Translations under genes and position numbers: made by a program
Source of the DNA: Chara braunii
Lineage: Eukaryota; Streptophyta; Charophyceae; Charales; Characeae
Reading direction: 5' to 3'
DNA length: 39,731 bases
NCBI GenBank assembly: GCA_003427395.1
Contig: BFEA01000059.1
Location: 1,081,560-1,121,290, forward strand
In this document: in pieces, positions 1 to 11,413 of the stretch
Numbering within the stretch: position 1 is the stretch's first letter
How the letters are laid out: each line of letters begins with the position of its first letter
Notes under the pieces: model-generated
Databases searched by the model: none
The model's input: the letters and a program-made list of their open reading frames with translations, nothing else
What the model was told of the DNA's origin: nothing

Positions 1-67
<67 letters not shown>
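1..67. repeat. (GA)n microsatellite
   Basis: Uninterrupted GA dinucleotide run at the very start of the window. It may extend beyond the window edge. Confidence 0.98.
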
Positions 68-71
<4 letters not shown>

Positions 72-653
72 GGGGGGATGGAGTGTGAACTTACCTGGTG
101 ACGCCTGGAGACGCGCTTCAGGTAAGCCGCTTCCCTTGCCCTGGTAAGTTTCCTTTTTTTGTTTTTGCTTTTCTTTCGGGTTTTCTTTGTTTTTCTTTAT
201 TATTATTATATTTTTTTTTTTCCCCTTCCCCTAAGTGACGCAAGTATAGACAGCTGTGCCCGTTCACGATGGAGAACGAGCAGCAGCTGCCTGTCATTAC
301 CCGAACCTGGCACTATTGGTGCCCAGGTGCGGGCGCGTTTTCGGAACGTAGAAATAGTGGGAGGGGAAAAAAAGCAGAAAGAAATAGGGGAGGAGAAAAG
401 AGTGGCGGCAGTGAATGTGGCCGCGGGGGTAGATTAGATGTAGGGGTAAGAGGAAGAAGAAGGAAGGAAAGTTGGGAGAGGGGGAGTGTCGCGAATGTGG
501 CCACGACGCAGGCCCAGATGCAATGTTAAAAGCATCTGGACTCTAATGAGACAACAGACTGTTGGTATCAACATTCTGCTGAAAATGGCTTGGTACAGCC
601 ATTTGAGGGCTGCGTCTGGCCATGGGTGTTGGCCAGATGCATTGCCAGGGTTC
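68..653. other. No gene recognised
   Basis: Purine-rich stretches (about 360-485) and T-rich tracts (150-225). The short open frames here have low-complexity translations and match no family I recognise. Confidence 0.5.
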
Positions 654-719
654 AAAACTTGGTTCCCCTAGGGGAACATCAAGTTTTATGGCCCTTGATC
701 GCGATTTAGATCAAGGGCC
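654..719. repeat. Two adjacent hairpins
   Basis: First inverted repeat: AAAACTTG at 654-661 pairs with CAAGTTTT at 680-687, with TTCCCCTAGGGGAA inside. Second: GGCCCTTGATC (690-700) and GATCAAGGGCC (709-719) form a perfect 11-bp stem with an 8-nt loop. No gene is visible to assign them to; they could be ends of a small mobile element or RNA structures. Confidence 0.75.
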
Positions 720-991
720 AAGCTCTATTCCGGGATTTGGCTGGGGGCAAAGCAGCTGCCCTCAGCCTTCAGCCAACTAAAAAAGCTAGCATGCCACTCA
801 GCGGCTTCACAAGAGGCTGGGAGCTTCTTGCCCCACCTCTTGTGCTATGCTGTAGGTTGTGGGGAAGCCGTAACCTTGAGGCTGCAGCTGGACTGGACCG
901 GGCGGCGAAGGGCTTTGATGGGAATGTGCTGCCCGACGGTCGGCACGCGACAAAGGGTTTTCTTTAGTAAGAGGTTGCGTCGCTGTACTCT

Positions 992-1290
992 TGGAGGGAG
1001 GTGCTGCTGAAATTTTGCAGCAACATCACCGGATTTAGCGGTGGTNTGGAGGGAGGTGCTGCTGAAATTTTGCAGCAACATCACCGGATTTAGCGGTGGT
1101 ACGGCGGAAGCGTTGCCGAATTCTTGCGGCGGCAGCGCTGGTTTTCGCGGCGGTACGGCGGAAGCGCTGCCGAATTCTTGCGGCGGCAGCGCTGGTTTTC
1201 ACGGCGGTACGGCGGAAGCGCTGCTGAATTCTTACGGCGGCAACGCTGGTTTTCTTGGCAGTACGGCGACGGCGCTGCCGAATTTTGTGG
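992..1290. repeat. 54-bp minisatellite
   Basis: At least three clear units begin at 1092, 1146 and 1200, and a degenerate one at 1254. The unit core contains TACGGCGGAAGCGCTGCCGA. The preceding sequence 992-1100 is a more diverged version, itself present twice around the single N at 1046. The period is a multiple of three, so open frames run through on both strands (18-residue repeats such as GGTAEALPNSCGGSAGF), but no start context or flanking domain shows that it is translated. Confidence 0.9.
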
Positions 1291-1300
1291 AGACAGTATA

Positions 1301-3429
1301 GACGTTGCCGCAAGGACGGTATCGCTAAGGTGGAAGTGCATCTTGAAATAGTAGAGACGTGGCGTCGCTAGGACGTGGTGACGTTGGAAGGCGTGACGGC
1401 GGCATTGTAACGCTGTCAATTTGCTGGGAGTGAAGGAGAGTGATGAGACAAGCGGTCGTCACAGGGAAGCGGTGTGGATCGCCTTGTGAGTGACCTGGTG
1501 TGGCGATCGTCTTGTTTGAGGGCGTTGCGGCATGCGGCACTTGCAGGGATTGTCAAGGCCGTAGTTATTTTTTTGTGGCACGCCGAACGAGCGGGGTATG
1601 AACCTTGAACCACCAAGTATGGCGACATGCGTGTGGTGACCTGACTTGGTATTTGGTGGATTGAGGTGGCGCTATTTTTGAGAGACAAGTGTTGCTGAGA
1701 CCGTGTGGGATTTGAGAGGGGGATCACTCTTTCCAAACCGCAAGCTCTCTTTGTTGATAAGCGACGCTTGGGTCAGTGGTAGTACCTGAGGAAGGGTGTG
1801 GCTCATCCTTGGGAACGGCCACAACGGAAGTGGTACGGCAAAACTTTTCTTGAGAGAGTACTCGGCTTTCTTGAGTGAGCCTTCATAAAATTCACTCAAG
1901 GTCAGTTGAATGACTCAGACTTCCTTTCACCCCTGTGTGAACCCACACTTTGCTTGACCCTGTTCGTTTCGAGTTTTCGAAAGAAAAGGTGGAGGAAAGT
2001 TGTGCAGGTCATGCATATGAATGGAAAAGTCTGACTCGAGTATGGGATTGTACTGTTTTCTCTTGAACTTGTTGTCTATGCATGTTGTGCAGGTAGGTAG
2101 AAGGATGCCTGCTATGGAGACTGACTTTGTCTCTTGGGGAAAAGGAAAGGGATTGTTCTCTTTCAACCTTTCACCTGCCTGCATGATAAAATACTTGAAT
2201 TTTGGAATGAATAATTTCAACGGTACCGTGAGAGCAGTCTGTCACAAATGATTTTATCTACTTGGAACTGTCGAAATGATTCTCATTCTCTATCGCATTC
2301 AGTCTCTTTACGTCTAAGTTACTGAGAACCGAGAAGGAATGCGAAATAATTGAAAACTACTTGCGGCGAACGCATTCTCTTCTCTAGGAAGCGTCCAAGG
2401 CGGGGGTTCGTATGCTTTCGGAGCCGGCCCTGTTATCGACTTGGGGTGGACCTGACTCGTCGGGGGTGGTACTTTGTCGACTCGGTGGTGACGGCCCAAC
2501 CTCTAAGATCTGAGTCTTCGGGCTCAGGCGAGGGGAAAAAGTATCCACAGACCACTTCCTAGAGGGAGAGGCATGCAACACTTCAAGCCATGTACCTGAT
2601 CAAGAATCATCCGCGAAGCAACCTGTCATCCAGGAAGATTGAGAATGTATGGAGACAGGCGTATGTGTGTTAAATCATTAATCGGCGTTAGTTGGAATGA
2701 ATGACTTTGACTGCGCGTCTCATCAAGTCAAAATTGCGGTAGTCCGACTACCTTGTCGGCTGTATCAATGTTGTTATCGGTAGTCAACTCCTCGTTGGCG
2801 GTTGCATGATTGTTTTATTCAACCCAGAGTGGTCGAATTTTATTTTGATATCGTGTTGTTGAATGTATCAAATGATGATTTTGATTTTTCGGTTATTATT
2901 TTTTATCAGATGTGTATTCCTATCGACGACAGTCGATTCCATTTGATGTAATTATATGTGTTAATATTTTAATCATCTTTTGACTGTGTGACAAGGGACT
3001 AAGATTAAGTTGAGGCTTTCACGCTTTGTCGAGACCGTCCTAGTCGACCGACGTTCGTTCGCACTTAGGAGATCAGCGCCCTAGGGGACGGACAACGTTC
3101 GGGTCCACTTGGCGTTAACCAAGCGTACCTATACTCCAGCGAACGAGCAAACGCCCTCGGCTGACCTACCTCTGCAATTGCACGTAAAAGCTTTCGCACG
3201 TGGGTCAGTAGCTCGGTAGGGATACACCCCTGAGGGTGGTGACAGCCCCTTAGGGAAGGTAAGGTGCCCCGCGAGAACCTATCCTGTCGTAGGGGACCGT
3301 GGGATGTACAGCTGGTTCACCCGGCTAGAGCGGCGACGGGGCAATGCAACCGTGTTCATCTCCGGGGTTCGCGGGATTATTTATGCGTTGTCCTAAGTTG
3401 TCTCTTTGTTTTGTTTTGTCTTAACTCTT
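1301..3429. other. Unassigned intergenic or repeat-derived DNA
   Basis: No reading frame with recognisable domains, no RNA gene and no clear terminal repeats were seen. The open frames are under 110 codons and frequently overlap on both strands. The part from about 3000 to 3430 abuts the broken 3' end of the minus-strand gypsy remnant and may be the sequence that truncated it. Confidence 0.4.
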
Positions 3430-4969
3430 GCGTGACATAGCCGGGAGGGTCCTCGCTCACACGGGGGCCGATGCGCTCGACAGCGTGATCGGAACGCTGT
3501 CTTCGGCTGGTCCGCTGCAGCGAGTGGATCTGATGGTAACCGCTACGAAGATCAATCTTCGTAAAGAAGCGGTTGCCTGGTAGGCGGTCGAACAGTTCAT
3601 CGAAACGAGGCATGGGGTGGTTGTTCTTAACCGTGTAGCGGTTGATACCGCGATAGTTGATGCAAAGACAGAGAGTTCCATCCGCTTTGCGAGCAAAGAG
3701 CACGGGTGCACCCCACGGGGAGTTGCTGGGATTAATGAAACCCAGTCTCAGGAGCTCCTCAAGCTGACGCTTGAGTTCAGTGGCCTCGTGGATTGAGACT
3801 CTATATGGTGCCTGGTGGTGAACTCGATAGTTAGGCACAAGCTGGATGGAGTGCTCGACGTCGCGCATCGGTGGGATGTCGGCATATGAGAAGGACAATG
3901 GAAAAACGTCGTGGTACTCTCGGATAAGGTCGCGAACTGCGGGCTCTTGGTCGGCCGTACAGCGTGCGAGTTCCTCAGCGTCAGCGTCAGCGCACGACAG
4001 TGGGGTGGACTTGACGGACGGCGGAGGGACGGGATTAGCAATGGGATCCATGGAGATAGAAGGAGGATCTGGCTCCATAGGGATGAGCTCGGCGTCGGGA
4101 CAAGGTGGATCATAGTGTAAGAGATCCGTCACGTTCACCATAAAAAAGGTGACATCGTCCTGTCGGATGAAGTGGGCGAACTGCCGAGGCGAGGTGACAA
4201 TGATAGAAGGAGATGGTGTGGGCACGGAAGGCTCCGGGGGAGGAGGATCGAGGCATGGTGTCGCAGTGGTACATATGAAAGGTACGCGATACGTCTGTCC
4301 ACACTTCGTTTTGAGAACGAGAGTGTTGGTCGCCCAATCGGCCTCGGTGCTGTGGAACCGACGAGACCACGGAGTACCGAGAATAAAGTCTTACCCCGTC
4401 TCCATCACATCGAAATGTGCAGAGGAGCGGTGGCGACGAGACGCCGGGGAACGATCAGTCAGCTCGAGAGTGAGGAAGAAGGGGAGGTCGATGACCTGGG
4501 TCTTGTCATCCCCTAGGGTGACGGAGATGGGAGTCGGCGACCCTGTCGTGGGTAAGCGGGCTTCTTTCTCCACACGTGGGTGAATGAAGTCGCCCTGAGA
4601 ACTGGAATCCCACAGCGCTGAGTACACCCTCGTGGAGGTCCCCAGTCGTATGGGGATGATCGGGAGGGTGCGATCAGGGTCAGAGAGGATGGTGAGAAGG
4701 CGACGCAGGGCAGCGACATGGAGGGTGAGTCGCTCCTGACGAGCCTAGAGCATGCTCAAGTCCAGAAGAGAGGACACAATGTCCTCGCGAGTAGCGAGCT
4801 GCTCGCTGCTCGCTGCAACGGGCTGAGCGAATGGCTCGAAGCGTCGGTAGTCACGGCGGGATAGGAGGGGAAACGGTGGTCTGCGGAGGTGCAGACGGTA
4901 CTGCGACAGAGGGCTGAGTACACTCTGTCGAGTCCAGCGAGACCTCAACTCCAATAGCGAGAGGGGCAA
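3430..4969 (-). pseudogene. Protease-reverse transcriptase of gypsy-1, broken
   Basis: Retropepsin-like segment with ALWDSSSQGDFI near 4610 (the usual active site is D-S/T-G; here the third position is Ser) and, after an in-frame TAA at 4391-4393, the flap-side segment DFILGTPW in the same frame. A linker is followed by RT motifs: [47 protein letters not shown] (contains the first catalytic Asp). After GYHQI (about 3535) the conserved continuation is only found as scraps in other frames, and the YxDD box is missing. There is a further in-frame TAG near 4745. The whole stretch 4969-3535 is one frame, so it is a degraded polyprotein rather than separate genes. Confidence 0.85.
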
Positions 4970-5366
4970 ACCGCGACGGGGATGTCGGGAAGCTGACTAC
5001 TAAGGAGGGCGCAAGTGTACACTGCACCATGGCTAGGAGGCGCCGCAGGGATGCGAGGTGCCGAGGGGGGACTGAGCACGACGCTGGCGGGAAAGGTCAG
5101 CGTAGTGGCGGTCAAGGGCGGTGGTGTAAGCGCGCCGCGAGGAGGTATGACCGTCCTGACGGCGTCGCAAACATCCACGCCAGCCCAAAATGGTCGCGCG
5201 CTCCTCAGTGGAAAGGAGATCGCGAGGAGGGACAAAGCCCTGGGTGGAGGTCCTGCTGAGGGACCTCGGCGGGCGATGCGCAGCCGTGACCGGGGCGGCT
5301 GAGTGCCTGGGAAAGGGCGGAGAGGATGAGCTGGAGGCGCTCGTCCATAGGGAGAGTAGAGTCCTC

Positions 5367-7092
5367 TAGGTGGTGGTGGACAGCCTCGCCGAGGTCGAGG
5401 TCGTCGCTATGGTCACCCTCTGGCGACAGCGGGGCACCAGCGTCCTGCTCACCATACTCGAGCGTGCTGAAGCGGCGTGGCGGCCCTTCTGCGTGGAACG
5501 GCGGGGGCGGCTGTGGAAAGGGGAACGGCACTGGGAAGTGTCGTGAGAGGAGGAGGCGGAGTAGCCCGTGCACTGAGTCTGGGAGGAGGAGGCGGGGCAA
5601 AGGCGGGCCCGCATCCGCCGATGGTCCTTGGCGGCCCCGTAAGCTTGGGGGGCCGATGTGAACTCGTACCGCCATAACTCGGAGCGGTACTCGAGCGGAA
5701 GGCTGGCCAAGAACGATCGATAAGGGCAGCCTCAGGGAGGAACGCTACGTCACAAATGAGGCGGGCGTCCTGAAAGACCTGGATGTGGCGATCCAGACCG
5801 GCAGCGCCACCAGAGCCGGACCAGCGTGTAGTGACTACACACTCGAAGGCGCTAGTCACGTCATGCCGGGCTCCGAAGCGATCCTCGAGGAACGCCTGAA
5901 AATCCATGAAGGTCGGAGTCCGACCCGCATGAAGGGAGTAAGCGTAGAAATCCTCCCCGGCGTCAAAAGGACCGCCACGCAGGCGCGTGGAGAGGTGACC
6001 CACCCACGTGTCAGGTGGGGCGCCCATGAGCTGGAGGGTGTGGGTGGCAGACTGTAGCCACCGAGACACGCGTATGCCTGTACCGTCATACAAGGCAATG
6101 TTCGTCAAGCGGACGAGTGGTGCGCCACCGTTTTGGCGACGAGGGGATCGAGGGGCAGAGGCCTGTGCCACGGTTGAGTAAGTCGGCGCAGGTCCTGGAG
6201 AAAGGAGTGCAGTTGACTGCGCGCCTGGGCCGCATGGGGGAGCAGCGGGGGCAACAGCGGCAGGCTGCGAGGGAGCTGCGGTAGAAGAGCTCGCAGCAAC
6301 CGCGGGAGTAGGGAGAAGGTAGGATGGGGCTGGATAGGGTGCAGGGCGAGGAAAGCTAGCTTGCATGGAAGGAAGAGTAAGGGAAGGAGGGGGTGCGCCC
6401 GAAGGCGCGGCCACCTGTGAGGGTGGGGGTGGCTGAAGGCGTAAGAGGGCGAGGTCGGCCCGGATCTGGGCAAGCTCGTCCTCGAGACATTGGACGTAGA
6501 TCGAGCGAGGAATGGCAGGAGGAAGAGTGGAGAACGGGGACGCACGAGCGGCGCCGGGCATCCTAGAGGGGGGAGAGTCAGGTGGTGCTGTGGTCGTGCG
6601 AAGGGGAGGGAGAAGCGAGGCACCCGAAAAAGTTAAGACCATGGTAGCGGGTTGTGGTCCCGTGGCCGTAGTGACCGGAATCTGGGCGGGTTCGCCCGTA
6701 GACTAAGGGAGGGTCTGACTCGTGGCGGCCGTCGAGCTAGGGGCGTGGACGGTCACCAAGATGGTCGGGTCGGGGGTGGCAGAGGAGGAAGCTCCACCGT
6801 GGCCACCCTATCGGAGAACTGGGGACCCGGACTGGGAGCCAGGAGAAGAGTGAGAGTCAGGAGATGAAGGGCAGGCAGCGTCTTGGAGTTGCTGCATGCC
6901 GACGGCAAGGGTCGCCACCTGCGCCTGTAAGGGCGCGAGGATCACGAGTTGTGTCTGAATGGGCGTGAGGAGGGAGGTAAGGAGGGTGTGCAGATCCCCC
7001 TGGGGTTGATGGCCCTGCTCCGCCAGCACGGGTGTGGAGCCCAGTGCCGTGGTCGTCGCCGCGTCTGCGGCGTGTGACACACCGTCGGCCAT
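5367..7092 (-). pseudogene. Gag of gypsy-1, frameshifted
   Basis: The capsid-like protein would package the element's RNA in cytoplasmic particles. An N-terminal helical segment (7092-6811) ends in a stop; the same frame resumes through 6642 to about 5715 with a Pro/Ala-rich linker and then a retrotransposon Gag core (visible: VSRWLQSATHTLQLMG, GEDFYAY, FQAFLEDRFG, ALIDR). At about 5715 a one-base frameshift occurs: the continuation SLPLEYRSELWRYEFTSA is found in the neighbouring frame (5710-5367). No zinc knuckle was recognised. The original start may be the Met at 7092 (MADGVSHAAD). The frame after the shift is the one used by the downstream protease-RT, which supports a Gag-Pol fusion. Confidence 0.78.
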
Positions 7093-7283
7093 GGGGAGGT
7101 GACGGGCCGAACTGGAGGGGGCCAGAGGAGGTCCGTGTGAGCGAAGGGCGTAGGGGGGGCTCCGCGGTAGAAAGTGGCGGACGACGCTAGCAAGGCTGGC
7201 GTGGGCGTCGTCAAAGGGGGAGATGTGGTTCGGGTCCAGGGTGCCCGAATAGGAAGGCGAAGTAGGGGGGGGAGAGGTTGAAG

Positions 7284-7345
7284 AACCCTAAACACTAGAA
7301 AAACCCTAAGAAAACCCTAATCGGAGTTTGAGTGGTTAGGGTACG
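7284..7345. repeat. Interrupted AACCCTAA (telo-box-like) motifs
   Basis: Three AACCCTAA-type motifs lie within about 35 bases (around 7285, 7305 and 7315), and an inverted TTAGGGTA follows near 7336. They are irregularly spaced, so this is not a telomeric array. They lie just 5' of the minus-strand gypsy-1 Gag, where a promoter or leader would be. Confidence 0.55.
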
Positions 7346-7520
7346 GTACAGGTGACCTTATCAAGAAAATAAAATAGCAAGCATAGGGGGGAAAGGCGGG
7401 AGAAAAATAAATAAGCAGCGAGATTTCAGGAGAAAAACAAAAGAAAATAAATAATTAAAATAATTAAGGGAAGAAGTAAACAAAATGTGAAAAGAAAAAT
7501 AATATTTATTTTTTTGAAAT

Positions 7521-7845
7521 TTTCGGCAGCATTTCCCTACCCCCCATGGGGTCAAGAATGTGCCAAGGGGAAAGGAGAGACCAAGATAAGCACACTAGGT
7601 TTCAAACTGCCGCAAATAAAAAAATTCAGAAAATAAAAAAAATAATAATAAATAAATAGATAAATAAATAAATAAGTAAATAAGTGGATAAGGAAGTGGA
7701 GAGAAATGGAGTATCTGATTTTTCAAAAATTTTGGCAGCATTTCGTTACCCCCATGAGGTCGAAGTGTGCCAAAAAAGACTAAGAGAAAATCAGAAAATT
7801 TCGGCAGCACTTCGTTACCCCCACGGGGTCAAAACGTGTGCCGAA
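7521..7845. repeat. Three dispersed copies of a ~45-bp hairpin motif
   Basis: Copies at 7521-7566, 7731-7775 and 7799-7845. Each starts with TTT(C/T)GGCAGCA, contains TACCCCC..TG/CGGGGTC and ends TGTGCC(A/G)A, so each can fold as a hairpin (CGGCA with TGCCG; ACCCC with GGGGT). They sit in AT-rich DNA upstream of gypsy-1 Gag (minus strand) and may be leader or LTR structures of that element. Confidence 0.75.
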
Positions 7846-8630
7846 AACAAGAAAGACTAACACCTAATCAGATTTAGGGTTGTCGTAAAGAAAATCGAAT
7901 TTTCAGAATAAAGAAGAAAATGAAATAAATCAGAAAATCAGAAAAGAGGGTGGGGAGTATGATAATTCGATTTATTTATTTATTATTTTTTTTTTTTTTT
8001 GGACAAGAGATGAAATATAAATTAAGAGAAGATAAAAAGAAGAAAAAGGAAAAAACAGAAAATTTCGAAGTTGGGGGGAAGGGGGATGAAAAGGTGAAGG
8101 AGAGAAGAGAGAAATGGGTGGGCGAGAGAAAAAGAGTGAAGAGGGGAAGTGATGAGCTTGTTGGGGGAGAGGGGTGTGAGTAAGAGGAGAGAGAGAAAGG
8201 GAGAGAAAGTGGGTTAGTAGGGAGAGGGGAGAAGTGGTATATGGCCGTTGGTGTCTCCAAGGGCACAAGGTGTACCAAGACCAGGAGGGTCTTGGCCTTC
8301 GCTGCAGCAAGCCAGCTGGAGCAGAGAGGGGGCTGAGATCTTGATCAGCCCCTAGCAACAGTTCTGCAGATCTGCAGATCTAGGGTCTGCTATGTGAGCA
8401 GGCCCTCACCATTGTAGAACAGCCCCCTAAGCAGGGGGGTCTTCAGTTCCACCACAAGCTGCCACGTGGCAGTAGAGATGGCCATGTGCACAGGCAACAA
8501 TAGCCAACGGCGAGGGGGGGGCAAATAGCAGCCCGGGCGCTGCTGCCCTGCTCGCCGCCGAGGGGGGGGGTGTAAATAGCTGCCACAAAACTCTTCAACA
8601 GCAGTGTGCAGCTATACAAAACCATATACA
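7846..8630. other. No gene; purine-rich tract
   Basis: About 8001-8220 is strongly purine-rich on the plus strand (A/G runs), preceded by a T run at 7986-8000. The apparent ORFs here are low-complexity Lys/Glu or Leu/Ser/Phe translations. The stretch 8500-8590 has two similar G-runs with CAAATAGC or TAAATAGC next to them. No domain or RNA gene was recognised. Confidence 0.5.
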
Positions 8631-8710
8631 CATTGTGGCGAGTGTGTTATGGCAGCAATATACGCACGCGCAAGCCCAACAACTGCTTAGGTTCAAACCC
8701 CAGCAGGAGC
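8631..8710 (+). repeat. Possible tRNA-like (SINE) head
   Basis: An A-box-like TGGCGAGTGTG is followed about 55 bases later by GGTTCAAACCCC, which fits a Pol III B box. The intervening sequence does not fold as a good tRNA. If real, it is the promoter end of a SINE whose body runs toward 8900. Weaker than the other two poly(A)-tailed SINE candidates in this window. Confidence 0.3.
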
Positions 8711-9278
8711 AGCATCGCGGATCTTGATGATATAATCCGGGAGCGGGGCGGGGCGGGGCAGCGGGGCAGCGCGGGCGCGTGGCGCACGCGCGTAACTTCC
8801 TGCTGCGGCTTGTTTTTTCCCTCGTTTTCCATGAAAACGGGCCTGAAAAACAGCCAAAAACCCGGCTGTTTTCCCAGCTGTACGGGGTGGTGGGTGGGAG
8901 CGGGGAACGTTCCCGCTCCGATACCAATGTGCGGACCCACCAGGTGTGGTGCTCCGCCTGGGATGATGATGGAGATGGAGGATGAGGGAGGAGCGAGATG
9001 GCACAGCGCAGCTCCCACGCAAGACGTCAGCGCACGTACTCCAAAACTGTGTGAATGTAGAATGAGCCAGAATACAGACAACAGTTGGGGTATACCCCAG
9101 CGGACTGACGAGACATGACTGGACTGGCTGGTACTGACAGAGGTACCGGCCCGGACTGGACTGCCCCGAATAAAACACAGGCCTGTGAGAACAGGCCAAA
9201 GGGCTGGTCTCACAGGCCCTCCAGAGGTCCGCTACAACTACCCTAAGAAAAGGTCCCTGCGTAAAGGAAGGAGATTGG
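8711..9278. other. No gene recognised
   Basis: GC-rich, with short inverted repeats (for example around 8820-8880, and AGGCCTGTGAGA / TCTCACAGGCC near 9180-9220). Long minus-strand open frames (8647-9361) have no recognisable domain and overlap the LINE start antisense; I do not call them. Confidence 0.45.
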
Positions 9279-10403
9279 GTGGGGCTGCCCGACCACAACA
9301 GGGAGGTAGGGCGTGTGCACTTTGCTGACCAAACACACGTACTGATAGAAGTCTTCTCCATTCAGAAGGGCGAAGAATTACGATGGAACCAACAACCCTT
9401 CATATGGAAGGAGCGAAAAGGTGTTTATCGTGTTAGGGTCATTGATGAAGGATGTCACCAGAGGGCGTATCGCCCAATGATCCCGATCGAGGACCTCCCC
9501 ATGGACCCCGAGGAGTGGCGATGGTCCCTAGATGCCCGGACCAGGAAGGGGGAGGCAAACACGTTGACATTACTCAACCTAAAATCCAAATCAGCCTACT
9601 GAATGCGTAGACCTAAATGCAGACTGCGGGACCGCGTTGAAGACAGATGGTATCGCCATCTCAATATACACCGCAGCTTGCTTAAACCCATTTGATGGTT
9701 TGCACACTATAGCAGTAGACCTGCTAAAATCTCTGCCCTCCAGTGGCAAATAGAACACCGATGTCTACTAACCAATGACTGGCTGATAGACCACACTCGC
9801 TTGGAACAACAAGGGAAAGCACTTCCATGGTGCCATAAATGTCTCCAGAGCTACCCTGGGAGAAAGCAGGTTGAGACCATAGAGCATATTTTTCTTCAGT
9901 GTCCCGCGACGGTGCTGTTGTGGAGAAGTTGGGATAGGATTTGGCGACACATTGTTCCTGGTGCAGTGTGGCCATGGGACTGGCCGGCCATACTCTTGGG
10001 GTATTACCCTCAAATCCGGGGAAATATATTTGAGGAAAATATGTTTAACCTGGGAAGACGGAGCGTCCTATGGGCCATATGGTGGAAAAGATGTATCCTG
10101 GAGGTAGAGGGGGCGCGAGTGGAAGACGGAGAAGTTATGGAACAAATACGAACATTGGTTCAACACGAAATTGTGACCCGATGGAAGGCAGCCAAAGACA
10201 AGCTGGACCAAATGCATACCTGGGGGGATATGAATAGGATTATCTCTTGTTTCAACAAGGACTGGTTGGGAGGGGAAAGGAAGGGATGGGTGGCCGAGGT
10301 AAAATGGACCGGGGATTGTCGGCCTGAAAGAGAACCACAGGAGGAACCCCGGATAGAGATAGTAAGAGACTACCAGCTGATTTTTCACGACTGGATAAGA
10401 TAG
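9279..10403 (+). pseudogene. LINE ORF2 C-terminus, copy 1
   Basis: A single frame with only two stops: TGA at 9600 and TGA at 9693. It contains the post-RT linker, then a zf-RVT-like zinc-binding segment: WCHKC, about 18 residues, then ETIEHIFLQCP and LLWRSWDRIW. The conserved tail follows (NLGRRSVLWAIWWKRC, EIVTRWKAAKDKL, DWLGGERKGW, DYQLIFHDW). Copy 2 has CGA (Arg) where copy 1 has the first TGA, so that stop arose by C-to-T. No RT core remains, so the fragment cannot be active. It normally forms the C-terminal nucleic-acid-binding part of the LINE ORF2 protein. Confidence 0.85.
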
Positions 10404-10559
10404 ATCCCGGCAACCCGCTACGTGCTGCGCAGGATTTCGCAGATCCCTTCCCCCCCCCACCCGCTGTCCTTAGAAGAAAGATTACCGCTTTCATGACCCC
10501 AGGGGACTGGTGGTAGGATCTAGTGGGATACAACTTGTCGCAGCTTAGTCTATTTTCAG

Positions 10560-10690
10560 TCCATTTCAGCTATTTCAGGCTATTTCAGGCCTCCTTTCGG
10601 CTCAGCTTCTCTACTTACCTCTGTTTTTTTTTCTCATCTTTGGTTATCTCTGCTTATCCTTGTTTATCCTTGTTTATCTCTGTCATTTTC
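10560..10690. repeat. Short pyrimidine-rich tandem repeats in LINE copy 1 3' region
   Basis: Tandem CTATTTCAGG-type units (10570-10590) and TGTTTATC(C)(T) units (10648-10680) in the presumed 3' untranslated region after the ORF2 stop. Confidence 0.7.
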
Positions 10691-10724
10691 ACTGCATTCT
10701 CAGTCTAATGCTCAGCAGGAATGG

Positions 10725-11162
10725 CAGGGGCTAGGGGACGGAGGGAGACCCCCCCCCACTACCCGGCACGGCTGCAGATAGGAAGAGTAGACTTGATATG
10801 GGACGTTGGACCCGGTCTCCAACAATGGCGTCACTTCCACTGATATATTGTATGTCATTGCGATAATTAAGGGACGCTGGACCCGGGTTCCATCTCAGCA
10901 TAAGAAACTCTAATGTTTAGCATATGGATACAATAGGCGCCCTGAGGATAGTTGGTGGAGGGCAGAGGCTCGGGGATGGAGGGAGACCCCACTGGTGCCC
11001 CCCAGTGTTTCCCCCCCCAATACCCGATCCTGCTGCAGGATAGGTTTGGAAGAGTTTGGAAGAGTAGATTGGATATGGGACGCTGGACCCGGTTTCCAGC
11101 ACAATGGCGTCACTTCAATGATGTACTGTTTTATAAAGAGGTATTTAAGGGACGCTGGACCC
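10725..11162 (+). repeat. Tandem ~260-bp duplication with GGGACGYTGGACCC boxes
   Basis: Two diverged units: about 10725-10900 and about 10965-11162. Shared landmarks in order: GGGGA(C/T)GGAGGGAGACCCC, a C-run with (A)TACCCG, AGTAGA(C/T)T.GATATGGGAC, G(T/C)TGGACCCGGT, CAATGGCGTCACTTC, AAGGGACGCTGGACCC. The second unit is cut by the assembly gap. The GGGACGCTGGACCC box also occurs in the 3' tails of LINE copies 2 and 3. Confidence 0.8.
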
Positions 11163-11413
11163 NNNNNNNNNNNNNNNNNNNNNNNNNNNNNNNNNNNNNN
11201 NNNNNNNNNNNNNNNNNNNNNNNNNNNNNNNNNNNNNNNNNNNNNNNNNNNNNNNNNNNNNNNNNNNNNNNNNNNNNNNNNNNNNNNNNNNNNNNNNNNN
11301 NNNNNNNNNNNNNNNNNNNNNNNNNNNNNNNNNNNNNNNNNNNNNNNNNNNNNNNNNNNNNNNNNNNNNNNNNNNNNNNNNNNNNNNNNNNNNNNNNNNN
11401 NNNNNNNNNNNNN
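11163..11413. other. Assembly gap (251 N)
   Basis: Unknown bases, immediately followed by an A-run (11414-11436). The missing part probably holds the end of LINE copy 1's 3' module. Confidence 0.99.

Larger units (their letters stand above)
3430..7092 (-). mobile_element. Ty3/gypsy retrotransposon remnant (gypsy-1)
   Basis: Reading on the minus strand, the order is Gag (7092 to about 5367), retropepsin-like region (about 4627-4250), then the N-terminal part of a Ty3-type reverse transcriptase, which breaks off near 3535. RNase H and integrase are absent, and no LTRs or primer-binding site were identified. A truncated, non-autonomous remnant. Gag's first half is in one frame; from about 5715 onward the rest of Gag and PR-RT share another, so the original was probably a single Gag-Pol frame with one later frameshift. 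Confidence 0.88.

Noticed and set aside
3846-4583. Plus-strand ORFs opposite the gypsy-1 protease-RT
   Set aside because: Antisense shadows with no recognisable motif.
6105-6623. 172-codon minus-strand ORF
   Set aside because: Pro/Leu-rich shadow of the gypsy-1 Gag linker in another frame.
7284-7345. Telomeric repeat array
   Set aside because: Only three irregularly spaced units.
8647-9361. 188- and 222-codon minus-strand ORFs
   Set aside because: No domain, overlapping each other in two frames and partly antisense to LINE copy 1.
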